Below, one piece after another: positions 6,096-14,807 of a DNA stretch of 32,443 nt. The stretch is from Actinoallomurus sp. GTDB lineage: Bacteria > Actinomycetota > Actinomycetes > Streptosporangiales > Streptosporangiaceae. Below the pieces are notes generated by a model that was given only the letters and a program-made list of their open reading frames with translations, ran no database searches and had not been told where the DNA came from. Location of the stretch: positions 1-32,443 of the forward strand of contig JAOPYG010000238.1 in NCBI GenBank assembly GCA_025964685.1, in the 5' to 3' direction. Position numbers and translations under genes: made by a program. Position 1 is the first letter of the stretch; each line of letters starts with the position of its first letter.

Positions 6096-7667
6096 GTGTA
6101 CGACGTCCTGGTGATCGGCGGTGGGCACAACGGCCTCGTGGCCGCGGCCTACCTGGCAAAGGCCGGCCTGCGGGTGTGCGTCTGCGAGGCGCGCGAGGTC
6201 GTCGGCGGCGCGGCGGTGAGCGAGCACCCGTTCGGCCCCGACTACACGGTCACGTCACTGTCCTACGTCGTGAGCCTGCTGCCGCCCGCCCTGGTGCGCG
6301 AGCTGCGGCTGGACCGGCACGGCTACCACGTCTACCCGCAGGGACCCTACTTCGCGCCGCGTGCCGACGGCGGGCAGCTGCGGCTGCCCGACGATCCCGC
6401 GCGGCGACGGGAGGAGATCGAGCGGTTCTCCTCCAAGGACGCCGCGGCGTACGAGCGCTGGAACTCCTGGATGGACGAGCTGGGCGGCATCCTCGGCCCG
6501 CTGCTCGAACGGATCCCGCCCAAGCTCGGCTCGCGCCGGCCCGCCGACCTCCTCGGCCAGGCCGGGCTGCTCCGCAGTCTGCGCGGCGTGAACGTCCGCT
6601 CGGCGGTCGACATCACCCGCGTCCTCACCGACAGCATCGCCGACCTGGTCGAGGACCACTTCGATTCCGACGCGATGCGCGGAGCGCTGTCGGTGTCCGG
6701 CGTGATCGGCACGTGGGCGGGCCCGCGATCGGCCGGTACGGCGTACGTCATGCTTCACCATCACGTCGGCGAGACCACGTGGGGTTTCCCGCGCGGCGGC
6801 ATGGGCGGGGTGACCAAGGCACTGGCCGGGGCGGCGCGGGAGTTCGGCGCGGAGATCCGCACCTCCGCGCCGGTGGCGCGGATCGGCGTCGCCGGCGGGC
6901 GCGTGACGGGCGTGACGCTGGAGTCCGGTGAGGAGCTGACCGCGCGGACCGTCGTCACGACCGCGCATCCGGCCATCTCGTTCCTGCGGCTGCTGGACCG
7001 CCGTGACCTGCCGGAGGACTTCGTCACCGATATCGAGCGCTGGAAGACGCGCAGCGGCACCGTCAAGATCAACCTGGCCGTCGACCGGCTGCCGGAGTTC
7101 CGCGGCGTGCCCGGCTTCGACCCCGAGGTGCACGGCGGCACGATCGTGCTGGCCGAGTCGCTCGACGACGTCGAGGGCGCCTTCCAGGACGCCGTGGCCG
7201 GCCGGCCTGCCGCGCTGCCGTTCGCCGACGTCTGCATCCCCAGCGTGTTCGACGACTCCCTGGCGCCGGAGGGCCATCACGTCGTCTCGATGTTCACGCA
7301 GTGGGTGCCGCACACCTGGCACGACGCGCAGCCCGCGGCGGAGCTGGAGGGCTACGCCGACCGGGTGGTCGCCCGGATGGAGGCGGTGGCCCCGGGCTTC
7401 ACCTCCTCGGTGCTGCACCGCCAGGTGATCGGCCCGTACGACATGGAGCACGAGTACAACCTGATCGGCGGCAACATCTTCCACGGTGAGCTGACGCCCG
7501 GCCAGATGTTCCACGCGCGGCCCGCGGCCGGCTACGCGGACCTGCGCACCCCCATCACGGGCCTCTACCAGGCCGGGTCGTCGACCCACGGCGGCGGCGG
7601 CGTCACCGGCGTGCCCGGGCGCAACGTCGTACGCCAGGTGCTCAAGGACCGCAGGAAACACCGCTGA
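6096..7667 (+). CDS. FAD-dependent oxidoreductase, phytoene-desaturase-like (PYROXD2 type)
   Basis: A 523-residue flavoprotein. The N-terminal Rossmann dinucleotide motif is VIGGGHNGLVAAAYLAKAG at residues 6-24, ending in the acidic CEARE and followed by VGGAA at 36-40. A middle region HHHVGETTWGFPRGGMGGVT and a C-terminal FAD-binding end ITGLYQAGSSTHGGGGVTGVPGRN are typical of the phytoene dehydrogenase-related (PYROXD2/CrtI-like) group. These enzymes desaturate or isomerise lipid or isoprenoid substrates; without carotenoid genes nearby the substrate is unknown. The GTG start at 6096 is chosen for AGGAG at 6085-6089 and because the Rossmann strand follows at once. It is probably monocistronic, with a hairpin on each side. 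Confidence 0.9.
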   Translation: MYDVLVIGGGHNGLVAAAYLAKAGLRVCVCEAREVVGGAAVSEHPFGPDYTVTSLSYVVSLLPPALVRELRLDRHGYHVYPQGPYFAPRADGGQLRLPDDPARRREEIERFSSKDAAAYERWNSWMDELGGILGPLLERIPPKLGSRRPADLLGQAGLLRSLRGVNVRSAVDITRVLTDSIADLVEDHFDSDAMRGALSVSGVIGTWAGPRSAGTAYVMLHHHVGETTWGFPRGGMGGVTKALAGAAREFGAEIRTSAPVARIGVAGGRVTGVTLESGEELTARTVVTTAHPAISFLRLLDRRDLPEDFVTDIERWKTRSGTVKINLAVDRLPEFRGVPGFDPEVHGGTIVLAESLDDVEGAFQDAVAGRPAALPFADVCIPSVFDDSLAPEGHHVVSMFTQWVPHTWHDAQPAAELEGYADRVVARMEAVAPGFTSSVLHRQVIGPYDMEHEYNLIGGNIFHGELTPGQMFHARPAAGYADLRTPITGLYQAGSSTHGGGGVTGVPGRNVVRQVLKDRRKHR

Positions 7668-7674
7668 CCCCCCG

Positions 7675-7723
7675 GGCGGCGGGCCGGCCGTCACGCCTCC
7701 GTCCTGACGGCCGGCCTGCCGCC
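7675..7723. terminator. Bidirectional terminator between convergent genes
   Basis: A 19-bp stem (7675-7693 with 7705-7723), 11-nt loop, with only one non-Watson-Crick position (G7681 opposite T7717). It fills almost the whole 58-bp gap between the convergent flavoprotein and exporter genes, so it can serve both transcripts. Confidence 0.75.
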
Positions 7724-7725
7724 GG

Positions 7726-9150
7726 TCAGCGGGGTTTCGCCGCGGCGGGCCGTACGAAGGCGACGGAGACGGCCAGCGCCACCACGGTGAAGACCGTCGC
7801 CACCTCGAACGCGACCGCCGTGGCGTGCACCGCGCCGCCGTGCCGGATGGCGGTGCCGAAGACCGAGACCAGCACGGCCATCCCCAGCGAGCCGCCGACC
7901 TGCTGTGTGGTCTGGAGCATGCCGGACGCGGCGCCGGAGTCCTCCCGCCGCACCCCGGACAGGATGGTGAGGGTGAGCGGCAGGAACACCAGGCCCGCTC
8001 CCAGGCCGAACAGGATCATCGGCCCGAGCGCGCCCGTGGCGTACCCGCTGGTGGCGGACAGGCGGGTAAGCCACAGCATCCCGACCACGATGATCGGCAT
8101 GCCGGTCACCATCAGCCGGCGGACGCCGAACCGGGGCACCAGCCGGGGGGCCAGCCGCGCGACGCCGAACAGCAGCCCGGTCATCGGCAGGAACGCCAGC
8201 CCGGCCTTCAGCGGACTGAAACCGAGCGTGTTCTGCAGGAACTGCACCAGGAAGAAGAACATGCCGAACATCGCCGCCGCGAGCAACAGCATGTTGAGGT
8301 AGGACCCGGCGCGCGCCCGGTCGGCGAACAGCCGGAGCGGCACCACCGGCTGCTCCGCCCGCGCCTCCACGGTCACGAACAGCGCGAGCATGACCACCCC
8401 GACGGCGAACGCCAGCAGGGTCGTCGAGTCGCTCCAGCCCGCGTCGGCGGCCCGGATGAAGGCGTACACCAGGGCGACCATGCCGGTGACGGACGTGACG
8501 GCGCCGGCGATGTCGAGCCGGCCCCGGTGCCGTTCGGTCTCCTGCAGGAGCGCCGGCGCGACGAGCAGCACGGCCACGCCGACCGGCACGTTGATGAACA
8601 GGACCCAGCGCCAGGACACCCAGTCGGTGAGCACGCCGCCCAGGATCAGGCCGACGGAGGCGCCCGCCGACGACGTGGCCGAGAAGATGCTCAGCGCCCT
8701 GTTCCGTTCATGCCCTTCGGCGAAGTTCGTGGTGATGAGGGCGAGCGCGCTGGGCGCCGCCAGCGCCGCCCCGGCGCCCTGCACGGCGCGCGCCGCGAGC
8801 AACCAGGCCGAAGAGGGGGCGAACCCGCCGAGGAGAGAGGCGAGAGTGAATATCGCGATACCGGTGACGAAGACCCGGCGGCGGCCGAGGATGTCACCGG
8901 CACGGCCGCCGAGCAGGAGCAGGCCACCGAAGACGAGCGAGTAGGCGTTGCTCACCCAGGACAGGCCGGTCGTGGAGAAGTGCAGGCTCTGCTGGATCTT
9001 GGGTAGTGCGACGAACACGACGGTCGCGTCGAGGACGACCATGAGCTGGCACGCGACGATCACGGCCAGCGAGATCCCGGGATGGCGCGCGTGCCGCGGT
9101 CGGCCGTCCGCGAGCGACGTGTCCCGCGAGGGGATGGTCTGCTGGGACAT
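7726..9150 (-). CDS. MFS drug exporter, DHA2 (EmrB/QacA) type
   Basis: A 474-residue integral membrane protein with about 14 predicted helices. Signature motifs: LDATVVFVALPKIQ in helix 1 (the DHA2 Asp-Ala-Thr-Val motif), GGRAGDILGRRRVF in the first cytoplasmic loop (motif A), and RAVQGAGAALAAPSALALI (motif B with its Arg) followed by motif C GLILGGVLTDWVSWRWVLFI. It should export amphipathic or cationic drugs by proton antiport. The ATG at 9150 has GAAGGAG about 10 nt upstream. It is divergent from a TetR gene and its promoter overlaps a TetR-type operator, so ligand-induced expression is likely. No truncation is seen. Confidence 0.93.
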   Translation of the reverse strand: MSQQTIPSRDTSLADGRPRHARHPGISLAVIVACQLMVVLDATVVFVALPKIQQSLHFSTTGLSWVSNAYSLVFGGLLLLGGRAGDILGRRRVFVTGIAIFTLASLLGGFAPSSAWLLAARAVQGAGAALAAPSALALITTNFAEGHERNRALSIFSATSSAGASVGLILGGVLTDWVSWRWVLFINVPVGVAVLLVAPALLQETERHRGRLDIAGAVTSVTGMVALVYAFIRAADAGWSDSTTLLAFAVGVVMLALFVTVEARAEQPVVPLRLFADRARAGSYLNMLLLAAAMFGMFFFLVQFLQNTLGFSPLKAGLAFLPMTGLLFGVARLAPRLVPRFGVRRLMVTGMPIIVVGMLWLTRLSATSGYATGALGPMILFGLGAGLVFLPLTLTILSGVRREDSGAASGMLQTTQQVGGSLGMAVLVSVFGTAIRHGGAVHATAVAFEVATVFTVVALAVSVAFVRPAAAKPR

Positions 9151-9224
9151 GAGTCATAGACTCCTTCTGTAGGAAGAGTGCCGGGCGTCCCCCGAAGTGG
9201 CTGTCGGAGCCGCCCGACCTAAAT

Positions 9225-9270
9225 CGGAGGGTGCCTCCGTTACGATACGGAGGTACCCTCCGGTATGCAA
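9225..9270. promoter_or_regulatory. Tandem TetR operators within the divergent exporter/tetR promoter
   Basis: Two dyads share the same arms: CGGAGG-GTG-CCTCCG (9225-9239) and CGGAGG-TAC-CCTCCG (9248-9262), centre to centre 23 bp. For the exporter (minus strand) TTGCAT (9270-9265) and TATCGT (9247-9242) are 17 bp apart and the second dyad fills that spacer. A weaker plus-strand pair (TTACGA, 17 bp, GTATGC) uses the same spacer for tetR. Binding would block both promoters. Confidence 0.7.
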
Positions 9271-9287
9271 CCGTCCCGGGAGGAGCG

Positions 9288-9854
9288 ATGACGACCGCCG
9301 GGCAGCGCCCGATGCGCGCCGACGCACGCCGCAACTACAAGCGGCTGCTCACCGAGGCCAGGGCCGCGTTCCTCGAGCACGGCGCGGAGGCCCCGCTGGA
9401 GGACATCGCCCGCCGCGCCGAGGTCGGCATCGGCACGCTGTACCGCCACTTCCCCACCCGCCTGGCCCTGCAGGAGGCCGTCTACCACGACCAGGTGGAC
9501 GAGCTGTGCGTGACGGCCTTCGCGCTGCTGGACAGCGAGCCGCCCGGTGAGGCGCTGCCCGCCTGGATGCGCACGTTCAACGGCTACGCGACGAGCAAAC
9601 GTGGGCTGATGCAGACGCTGAAAGATGTCATCGACCGGCGTTCGGATCTGTTCAACCGGTGCCACGATGACATCCAAGAGGCTGCTGAGGCGCTCCTCGT
9701 CGACGCGCAGCGGGCCGGTACCGTCCGCCCCGAGGTGAACGTCACCGACCTCCTGCGCCTCACCCACGGGCTGTCCGTGGCGACCCAGCACGTCCCCGAG
9801 GACGCCGACCGGCTGCTGTCCTACCTGCTGGACGGCCTGCGCCCACAGCGCTGA
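9288..9854 (+). CDS. TetR-family repressor of the adjacent exporter
   Basis: A 188-residue TetR regulator. Residues 9-60 form the DNA-binding domain: RADARRNYKRLLTEARAAF, then EDIARRAEVGIGTLYRHFPT with the GIGTLYRHF recognition-helix signature. The C-terminal part ends LTHGLSVATQHVPEDADRLL, characteristic of a large actinobacterial subgroup paired with MFS exporters. The ATG at 9288 is placed by GGGAGGAG at 9278-9285; the longer upstream start would translate through the operators. It probably represses itself and the divergent exporter from the dyads at 9225-9262. The ligand is unknown but is presumably a substrate of the pump. Confidence 0.92.
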   Translation: MTTAGQRPMRADARRNYKRLLTEARAAFLEHGAEAPLEDIARRAEVGIGTLYRHFPTRLALQEAVYHDQVDELCVTAFALLDSEPPGEALPAWMRTFNGYATSKRGLMQTLKDVIDRRSDLFNRCHDDIQEAAEALLVDAQRAGTVRPEVNVTDLLRLTHGLSVATQHVPEDADRLLSYLLDGLRPQR

Positions 9855-9929
9855 TCGACTTCCCGCCGGGAATGCCCGACCTGGACGGATCCGTTACCTC
9901 CTGGAGATCTAGACCAGAGAGGAGATCGG

Positions 9930-11153
9930 GTGACGGCGACCGTCGAGCGCACCACACACGCGGCCGGCAGAGCGGAGCGCCTCCGCGTTTTTCTCATTTT
10001 GGGCGCGCTGAGCGCCATCGGACCGCTGTCGATCGACATGTACCTGCCGGCCCTGCCGAAGCTGACCCACGACCTGTCGGCCGGGGCCTCGCTCGTGCAG
10101 CTGACGCTGACGGCGTGCCTGATCGGCCTGGCGGCCGGGCAGGTGATCGCCGGGCCGCTCAGCGACATGTGGGGCCGGCGGCGTCCGATGTTCGTCGGCG
10201 CCGCGATCTACACGCTGGCCTCCCTCGCGTGCGTGGTCGCGCCCAACGTGCAGCTGCTGATCGCCCTGCGGCTCGTGCAGGGGATCGCCGGTGCCGCCTG
10301 CATCGTGATCTCCCGGGCCGTGGTGCGAGACATGCACGACGGCCCCGCCGCGGCCCGGTTCTTCTCGCTGCTGATGCTGGTCAACGGCGTCGCGCCGGTG
10401 GCCGCGCCGGTGATCGGCGCTCAGGTCCTGCGCGTCACGTCCTGGCGCGGCGTGTTCGTCGTCCTGGCCTTGCTGGGCGTGCTGATGACCGTCTCGGTGC
10501 TCGGGTTGCGCGAGACGCTGCCGTCGGAGCAGCGGCACGCGGGCGGCCTGCGGGCCGCCGTGCGTACCTTCGGCGAGCTGTGCGCCGACCGGGTGTACCT
10601 GGGGTACGCGCTGGCGGGCGGCCTGGCGTTCGCGGCCATGTTCGCCTACATCTCCGGCTCGCCGTTCGTCCTGCAGAACATCTACGGCATGTCCCCCCAG
10701 GCCTTCAGCCTGATCTTCGCTGTGAACTCCCTGGGCATCGTGGCGTTCGGCCAGGTGAGCGGGATGCTAACCAGCCGGGTCCGGATGATCACGCTGCTGC
10801 GCGCGGGCCTTGGCGTCTCCCTGCTCGGCGGCCTGCTGCTGGTCGTCGCCGTGTTCGCCGGGCTCGGGCTGCCGGGCGTGCTGCCCGCGCTGTTCCTGGT
10901 GGTGTCGGCGATCGGGCTGACGATGCCCAACTCGATCGCTCTCGCCCTGTCCGGCCGGCCGGCGAACATCGCCGGCAGCGCCTCGGCCCTGTTCGGCCTG
11001 CTCCAGTACGTCGTCGGCGCCCTCGCCGCGCCCCTCGTCGGCCTGGCCGGCTCGCGTTCGGCCGCGCCGATGGCGATCGTGATCGCCGGCTCCGCCGCCG
11101 CGGCCATCCTCGTCCTGGCCGCCATGACCAGGCGACACGAGCCCGCGGAATGA
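9930..11153 (+). CDS. MFS multidrug exporter, Bcr/CflA family
   Basis: A 407-residue, 12-helix transporter. The N-terminal GALSAIGPLSIDMYLPALP is the hallmark of the Bcr/CflA (bicyclomycin resistance) family, followed by AGPLSDMWGRRRPMFVGA (motif A) and RLVQGIAGAACIVISRAVVRD (motif B). It should export drugs such as sulphonamides or bicyclomycin-like compounds by proton antiport. The GTG start at 9930 has AGAGGAG about 5 nt upstream. It lies 75 bp downstream of the tetR gene on the same strand; a short dyad TTCCCG-C-CGGGAA at 9860-9872 may partly separate them, so shared control is possible but not certain. Two drug exporters flanking one TetR gene suggest a small resistance module. Confidence 0.92.
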   Translation: MTATVERTTHAAGRAERLRVFLILGALSAIGPLSIDMYLPALPKLTHDLSAGASLVQLTLTACLIGLAAGQVIAGPLSDMWGRRRPMFVGAAIYTLASLACVVAPNVQLLIALRLVQGIAGAACIVISRAVVRDMHDGPAAARFFSLLMLVNGVAPVAAPVIGAQVLRVTSWRGVFVVLALLGVLMTVSVLGLRETLPSEQRHAGGLRAAVRTFGELCADRVYLGYALAGGLAFAAMFAYISGSPFVLQNIYGMSPQAFSLIFAVNSLGIVAFGQVSGMLTSRVRMITLLRAGLGVSLLGGLLLVVAVFAGLGLPGVLPALFLVVSAIGLTMPNSIALALSGRPANIAGSASALFGLLQYVVGALAAPLVGLAGSRSAAPMAIVIAGSAAAAILVLAAMTRRHEPAE

Positions 11154-11186
11154 CCGCGCGGTCGGCCCCGACCGCGGCACGTCTCG

Positions 11187-11378
11187 GTGCTAGGGCTGGA
11201 CCCCCGGCGGGACCGCGCGGACCTCACCCAGCGGGTCGGCGTCCGTGAGGCGGCCAGACGGCTGTTCGGCAGCGAGGCGACGATCAAGACCCACCTGCTG
11301 CACATCTACGACAAGCTCGGCGTACGCGACCGCGCCGCCGCCGTCGGCGAGGCCTACAAGCGGGGCCTTCTCTACTGA
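11187..11378 (+). pseudogene. 3' remnant of a LuxR-type (NarL-like) HTH regulator
   Basis: The C-terminal 45 residues read REAARRLFGSEATIKTHLLH, then IYDKLGVRDRAAAVGEAY and KRGLLY. This is the recognition-helix half of a NarL/LuxR HTH, where intact proteins have NREIARRLF-SEATVKTHLL. The preceding residues (ADLTQRVGV) suggest that the LTPRE...LVAEG helix is missing, and there is no receiver domain. The frame is closed by a TGA at 11151-11153, which belongs to the preceding exporter. A GTG at 11187 could open it but has no convincing ribosome-binding site. It ends 4 nt before the convergent symporter stop. Most likely a decayed response-regulator gene; a short functional peptide cannot be excluded. 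Confidence 0.65.
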
Positions 11379-11382
11379 CCCC

Positions 11383-13080
11383 TCACTGGTGTGCGCCCAC
11401 ACCGGTGACGGCGCGGGCGGAGATCTCGGCGAAGCGGAGCGGGTCGGCCTTGTCGCGGCTCAGCAGCGTGCCGGCGACCGCGCACAGGAAGCCGGCCGGA
11501 ATGGACACCAGGGCGGGGTTCTCGAGCGGGAACCACGCGAAGTCCACCCCCGCCGGCAGCAGCGACAGGCTCTGCCCGGTGATCGGGTCCACCTTGCCCG
11601 ACATCACCGGCGAGAAGAGGACCAGCGTGACCGCGACGGCCAGTCCGCCGTAGATTCCGGCCACCGCACCGGCGCCGTTGAAGCGCCGCCAGAACAGGCT
11701 GAGCACGATGGCGGGCAGGTTCGCCGACGCCGCCATGGCGAAGGCCAGTCCGACCAGGAACGCCACGTTGATGTTCTTGGCGAAGGCAGCGAGCACGATG
11801 GCGGCCGCCCCGATGAGGACGGCGGCGACCCGCGCGACCGCGATCTCCTGGCGCTCCCTCGGCCGCCCGAGCATCAGCACGTGACCGAACAGGTCGTGCG
11901 CGAGTGAGGTGCAGGCGGCCATCATCAGTCCGGCGACCACGGCCAGGATCGTCGCGCCGGCCACCGCGGCCACCAGGGCGAGCAGGACGTCGCCGCCGAC
12001 CCGGCCGGCGACGTGCGCGCCCAGCTCGCGGGCCAGCTGCGGCACGGCCGCATTGCCCGAGGGGTCCTGTGCGACGATCTCGCTGCGGCCGACGAGGGCG
12101 GCGGCGCCGAAGCCGAGCGCCAGGGTCATCAGGAAGAAGCCGCCGATGAGCCCGATGGCCCAGTTCACCGAGGTGCGGGCCGTGCGGGCGTCCGGCACCG
12201 TGAAGATGCGGCTGACGACGTGCGGGAGAGCCGTGGTGCCGAGTGCCAGCGCGAGGGCGAGGCTGACGAAGTCGAGCTTGCCGGTCAGGGTCTCGGCGGG
12301 ACGGCCGGCCACGTCCCGGCCGAACCGCAGGCCGGGTTCGAGGAAGGAGTCGCCCCGGCCGCTCTCGCGGGCCGCCGAGCCGAGCAGGTCGCTCACGTCG
12401 AAACCGAACCGGGCGAGGACGAGCCCGGTCATGACGACACCGGCGGTCATCAGCAGCACGGTCTTGACGATCTGCACCCAGGTCGTGCCCTTCATCCCGC
12501 CGAACGCGACGTAGAGGATCATCAGGGCGCCCACGGTGACGATCGTGAGGATCTCGGCGGTGCCCGCGGACAGGCCGAGGAAGGTCGTGCCGGGCCGGAT
12601 GCCGAGCAACAGCGAGACCAGGGCGCCGGCCCCCACCATCTGCGCGACCAGGTAGACCACCGACACCGTGACCGTGGAGACGGCACCCGCGACGCGCACC
12701 GGTGCCTGCCGCCGCGCGCGGTACGCCGGCACGTCCGCGAGGGTGAACCGGCCGACGTTGCGCATGAGCCCGGCGAGCAGGAGGACGGGCACCCAGGCGA
12801 CCAGAGAGCCGATGGAGTAGAGGAACCCGTCGTAGCCGGACAGCGCGATGATGCCCGAGATGCCGAGGAACGAGGCCGCCGACATGTAGTCGCCGGCGAG
12901 CGCGAGGCCGTTCTGCCGGCCGGAGAAGGCCCGCCCGCCCGCGTAGAAGTCGGTGGCGCCGTGGGTGTGCATGCGCGCCCAGACCGTGATGCCGAGCGTG
13001 ACGCAGACGAGCCCGGCGAACAGCGCGAAGGTGAGCGTGCGGGCGTTGCCGGTAACGGCGTCCGCGGCGGCCAGGGTCAT
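11383..13080 (-). CDS. Sodium:solute symporter, acetate/monocarboxylate permease (ActP/MctC type)
   Basis: A 565-residue membrane protein of the solute:sodium symporter family, about 13 helices. Typical of ActP are ATDFYAGGRAFSGRQNGLALAGDYMSAASFLGISG at residues 42-76, GGMKGTTWVQIVKTVLL and TTALPHVVSRIFTVPDAR. Members import acetate, propionate or pyruvate with sodium or protons. Its ATG at 13080 overlaps the stop of the DUF485 gene in ATGA, so the pair is translationally coupled, which is the standard arrangement for this transporter. Acetate uptake fits the acyl-CoA metabolism seen further right. The short distance to the LuxR remnant leaves no room for a separate terminator. Confidence 0.92.
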   Translation of the reverse strand: MTLAAADAVTGNARTLTFALFAGLVCVTLGITVWARMHTHGATDFYAGGRAFSGRQNGLALAGDYMSAASFLGISGIIALSGYDGFLYSIGSLVAWVPVLLLAGLMRNVGRFTLADVPAYRARRQAPVRVAGAVSTVTVSVVYLVAQMVGAGALVSLLLGIRPGTTFLGLSAGTAEILTIVTVGALMILYVAFGGMKGTTWVQIVKTVLLMTAGVVMTGLVLARFGFDVSDLLGSAARESGRGDSFLEPGLRFGRDVAGRPAETLTGKLDFVSLALALALGTTALPHVVSRIFTVPDARTARTSVNWAIGLIGGFFLMTLALGFGAAALVGRSEIVAQDPSGNAAVPQLARELGAHVAGRVGGDVLLALVAAVAGATILAVVAGLMMAACTSLAHDLFGHVLMLGRPRERQEIAVARVAAVLIGAAAIVLAAFAKNINVAFLVGLAFAMAASANLPAIVLSLFWRRFNGAGAVAGIYGGLAVAVTLVLFSPVMSGKVDPITGQSLSLLPAGVDFAWFPLENPALVSIPAGFLCAVAGTLLSRDKADPLRFAEISARAVTGVGAHQ

Positions 13081-13463
13081 CGGGGGCCTCCCGCGTCGGC
13101 GCGGGCCGGGCGGCTCGGCGGCCCGGCATCGGCGGCGACCTGCGCGCGCAATGGATCGAGCGCCGCGCGGGAGTAGCGGGTGTAGCGCCGGGCGAGCAGG
13201 AACGTCGAGGCGAACTGGAGCACGCCGAATACAAGGGCGACGTTGACGTTGCCGATCAGCCGGTGCCGCATGAGGTCGCGCGCGAAGACCGACGCAAGGA
13301 CATAAAGGAGATACCAGGCAATAAACAGAATGGCGACCAGCAATGCGGATCGCCTTGTCTTGCGGCGTAATACGATGAAACGCTCATCTTGGTTTATCGC
13401 GACATAACGCGCGTCTCGCGGTTCTTCCACTCCGCCATGAGAGCAGAATCCGGTGACGCGCAT
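13077..13463 (-). CDS. DUF485 membrane protein, partner of the solute symporter
   Basis: A 128-residue DUF485 protein with two transmembrane helices (about residues 39-60, ALLVAILFIAWYLLYVLASV, and 73-92, NVNVALVFGVLQFASTFLLA). The conserved LIGNVNVALVFGVLQF and the RYTRYSRAALDPLR tail identify the family. It is the small partner found directly upstream of ActP-type symporters and probably assists assembly or activity. The ATG at 13463 has GGGGAA about 6 nt upstream; a GTG at 13430 would give a length closer to the family's usual 100-115, so the start is open. It is divergent from anmK with an 82-bp gap. Confidence 0.88.
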   Translation of the reverse strand: MRVTGFCSHGGVEEPRDARYVAINQDERFIVLRRKTRRSALLVAILFIAWYLLYVLASVFARDLMRHRLIGNVNVALVFGVLQFASTFLLARRYTRYSRAALDPLRAQVAADAGPPSRPARADAGGPR

Positions 13464-13545
13464 TCAGCATTTCCCCAGAATTCCCACGGCGGATTCGATC
13501 GTAGACTGGAGTGGCGCCCAAGCCCTTTGTCGATCTTGGAGAGCC

Positions 13546-14736
13546 GTGCGCGTCCTCGGCCTGATGTCCGGCACGTCGTTCGACGCGATCGACGTCGCCG
13601 TGGCCGAACTGAGCGCCGACGGCGAGGACCTGACGCTCCGGCCGCTCGGTTCGCTTTCGGTGCCGTACACGCCCGAGCTCACCGCCGGCATCGCCGCCGC
13701 GCTGCCTCCGGCGGCCACCACCGCCGGGGACCTCTGCGCGCTCGACACCCGAATCGGGCAGGCGTTCGCCGAGGCGGCCGACCGGGGCGTGCGCGAGCTC
13801 GCCGGTGGCCGGGCGGACCTGATCGTCTCCCACGGTCAGACGATCTTCCACTGGGTCGAGGGCGGCCGCGTCCTCGGCACGCTGCAGATCGGGCGGCCCG
13901 CCTGGATCGCCGAGCGCACCGGTCTTCCGGTCGTCGCGGACCTGCGGTCCCGCGACGTCGCCGCCGGCGGCCAGGGCGCGCCGCTCGTCAGCCTCTTCGA
14001 CGTGCTCCTGCTGTCCGGGGACGTCCCACGGGCGGCGCTCAACCTCGGCGGCATCGCCAACCTCACCGTGGTGGCGCCGGGCCGCGACGCCGCCGCGTTT
14101 GACACGGGGCCCGCGTGCGCGCTGCTCGACGCCGTGGCGGCCAGGGCGACGGGCGGCGCGCGCCGCTACGACGCCGGCGGCGCGGGCGCGGCGGCCGGCA
14201 CCATCCACCAGGGGCTGCTCGACCTGCTGCTGGACGAGCCGTACTACACCGCGCCGCCGCCGAAGACCACGGGCAAGGAGCTGTTCGGGCTCACCCACGT
14301 GGACAGGGCTCTGGCCGCGCTCGGCGGCGCTCCTCCCTCGTCGGAGGACCTGCTCGCGACACTGACCCGGCTCACCGCCACGACCGTCGCCCGCGCGGTC
14401 GCGCCATACGGCGTCGCGGAGGTGATCGCCTCCGGCGGCGGCACCGCGAACCCGGCGCTGATGGCGGACCTCGCCGCGGAGCTGCGGCGCTCCGGTGACG
14501 CGTCACTGCGCTCGACCGACGAGCTCGGCATCCCATACGAGGCGAAGGAGGCCTACGCGTTCGCGGTCCTCGGCTGGCTGACCGTGCACGGCCTGCCCGG
14601 CACGGCCGCGTCGTGCACGGGGGCGAGCGGCCCGCGCGTGCTGGGCTCGGTCACGCCCGGCGCGGACGGACGGCTGCCCGCGCCGGCCGCTCACGTGATG
14701 CCCCCGCGGCGCCTCCGCGTCGTCGCGGACGTTTGA
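13546..14736 (+). CDS. anmK: Anhydro-N-acetylmuramic acid kinase
   Basis: A 396-residue sugar kinase. It opens with VRVLGLMSGTSFDAIDVAVA, the AnmK phosphate-binding motif GLMSGTS at residues 5-11, and contains VSHGQTIFHW, the LGGIANLT strand, DTGPACALLD, and a C-terminal EVIASGGGTANPALM. AnmK uses ATP to cleave and phosphorylate 1,6-anhydro-MurNAc to MurNAc-6-phosphate during cell-wall recycling in the cytosol. One difference from the common motif is SFDAIDVA where most proteins read SLDGIDVA. The GTG at 13546 is chosen for GGAGAG at 13538-13543; the long upstream extension to 13453 has no family similarity. It is followed by a separate oxidoreductase gene. Confidence 0.93.
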   Translation: MRVLGLMSGTSFDAIDVAVAELSADGEDLTLRPLGSLSVPYTPELTAGIAAALPPAATTAGDLCALDTRIGQAFAEAADRGVRELAGGRADLIVSHGQTIFHWVEGGRVLGTLQIGRPAWIAERTGLPVVADLRSRDVAAGGQGAPLVSLFDVLLLSGDVPRAALNLGGIANLTVVAPGRDAAAFDTGPACALLDAVAARATGGARRYDAGGAGAAAGTIHQGLLDLLLDEPYYTAPPPKTTGKELFGLTHVDRALAALGGAPPSSEDLLATLTRLTATTVARAVAPYGVAEVIASGGGTANPALMADLAAELRRSGDASLRSTDELGIPYEAKEAYAFAVLGWLTVHGLPGTAASCTGASGPRVLGSVTPGADGRLPAPAAHVMPPRRLRVVADV

Positions 14737-14768
14737 CGTCTTCGTCCCGTACCGACGATGCTGTCCGG

Positions 14769-14782
14769 CGAATACTGATTCG
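14769..14782 (+). promoter_or_regulatory. Small dyad ahead of the Gfo/Idh/MocA gene
   Basis: CGAAT-ACTG-ATTCG lies 25 bp before the ATG at 14808 in a 71-bp gap. It also contains the most -10-like sequence of the gap. It may be an operator; the repeat is short and could be chance. Confidence 0.25.
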
Positions 14783-14807
14783 TCGATCGGGTGAAGGGCT
14801 GCACGAC

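Noticed and set aside
6255..7694. 479-codon open frame antisense to the flavoprotein gene
   Set aside because: Same shadow effect; its composition is Arg/His/Asp-rich and the opposite strand has intact Rossmann and FAD motifs.
11372..13234. 620-codon minus-strand frame overlapping the symporter
   Set aside because: Out of frame with the clear ActP-type protein on the same strand; low-complexity Arg/Gly-rich sequence.
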